From contig CALHHQ010000259.1 of the NCBI GenBank assembly GCA_938030645.1, forward strand, positions 1 to 6,514: a DNA stretch of 6,514 bases, given 5' to 3'. The first letter of the stretch is position 1, and every line of letters begins with the position of its first letter. The position numbers and the translations under genes were made by a program. Positions 6,290-6,514 of this stretch are shown in pieces. The notes under the pieces were generated by a model, which searched no databases, was not told where the DNA came from, and saw nothing but the letters and a program-made list of their open reading frames with translations. This DNA comes from an uncultured Rhizobiaceae group bacterium. GTDB lineage: Bacteria; Pseudomonadota; Alphaproteobacteria; Rhizobiales; Rhizobiaceae.

Positions 6290-6514
6290 TTAGTTGGCCT
6301 CGAGCGCTGCAGGTGTGGCGTCGATATTCTCAACCAGTTTACCAGTGTAGATAACAGGGCCTGTTGCTGTACCTGTTGGTGAACCGCCTTGTGGCTCCAA
6401 AGAGATTGCCAACAGATCACCATTTTGAGCCGTGATATCTTTCAGATCAATTCCACCTTCTCCAACGAGACCAACTGAAACTGCTTTTTCTCCTTCAGGG
6501 ACATACCAAAGCTC
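6290..6514 (-). CDS. RskA-type anti-sigma factor, C-terminal part (cut by window edge)
   Basis: The last 74 residues of a protein are visible, ending at TAA (6290-6292); the start lies beyond base 6514. The segment begins ELWYVPEGE and contains LLAISLEPQGGSPTGTATG at fragment residues 34-52 and GPVIYTGKLV at 52-61. These are typical of the extracytoplasmic C-terminal domain of anti-sigma-K (RskA) family proteins. Such proteins span the inner membrane once, bind an ECF sigma factor with their cytoplasmic N-terminus and release it on an envelope signal. The N-terminal half, the membrane helix and the expected adjacent sigma gene are not in the window. The gene is convergent with the fasciclin gene, with a shared terminator region between them. 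The family call rests on the C-terminal motif only. Confidence 0.8.
   Translation of the reverse strand, partial: ELWYVPEGEKAVSVGLVGEGGIDLKDITAQNGDLLAISLEPQGGSPTGTATGPVIYTGKLVENIDATPAALEAN

Noticed and set aside
1..6514. Mobile elements, CRISPR arrays, tRNA or rRNA genes, toxin-antitoxin or defence systems
   Set aside because: I saw no repeat arrays, transposase motifs, cloverleaf structures or defence-protein motifs on either strand.

Overview
The window looks like a chromosomal segment of a Gram-negative alphaproteobacterium, probably a marine Rhodobacterales-type organism. This is inferred from the style of the proteins (short MTA/SAH nucleosidase, L-carnitine dehydrogenase, BKACE enzyme, RskA-type anti-sigma factor beside a fasciclin protein) and a moderate G+C content judged by eye. 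Coding density is high. I see no rRNA, tRNA, insertion sequence, CRISPR array or phage gene. The longest gaps without a gene are about 140 bases.

Left part (1-2874, all minus strand, read right to left): a compact catabolic operon. Its order of transcription is a beta-keto acid cleavage enzyme (BKACE, DUF849), a small b-type cytochrome of the cytochrome b561 type, L-carnitine 3-dehydrogenase, and an acyl-CoA dehydrogenase cut by the window edge. The junctions are very tight: 7 bases, 16 bases and a 4-base ATGA overlap. Together the dehydrogenase and the BKACE give the core of aerobic L-carnitine breakdown. Carnitine is oxidised to 3-dehydrocarnitine, which with acetyl-CoA gives betainyl-CoA and acetoacetate, and then glycine betaine after a thioesterase step. 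No thioesterase gene or domain is visible here. The acyl-CoA dehydrogenase and the cytochrome are the less explained members.

Middle part: an MTA/SAH nucleosidase gene (3013-3639, minus) lies upstream of the operon, separated by 138 bases that contain a 7-bp inverted repeat. Divergent from it is a DUF2177 membrane protein (3733-4137, plus). Next comes a MscS-family channel (4201-5532, plus) with an N-terminal signal peptide and a periplasmic BON domain.

Right part: a secreted single-domain fasciclin (FAS1) protein (5674-6210, plus) is followed by a strong intrinsic terminator. It converges on the C-terminal end of an RskA-type anti-sigma factor (6290 to the window edge, minus). A GAAACC-N16-CGTT element upstream of the fasciclin gene resembles an ECF sigma-factor promoter. 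This suggests a sigma/anti-sigma/fasciclin regulatory module like the SigK-RskA-MPT70/MPT83 system of mycobacteria, and it is the most interesting hypothesis in the window.
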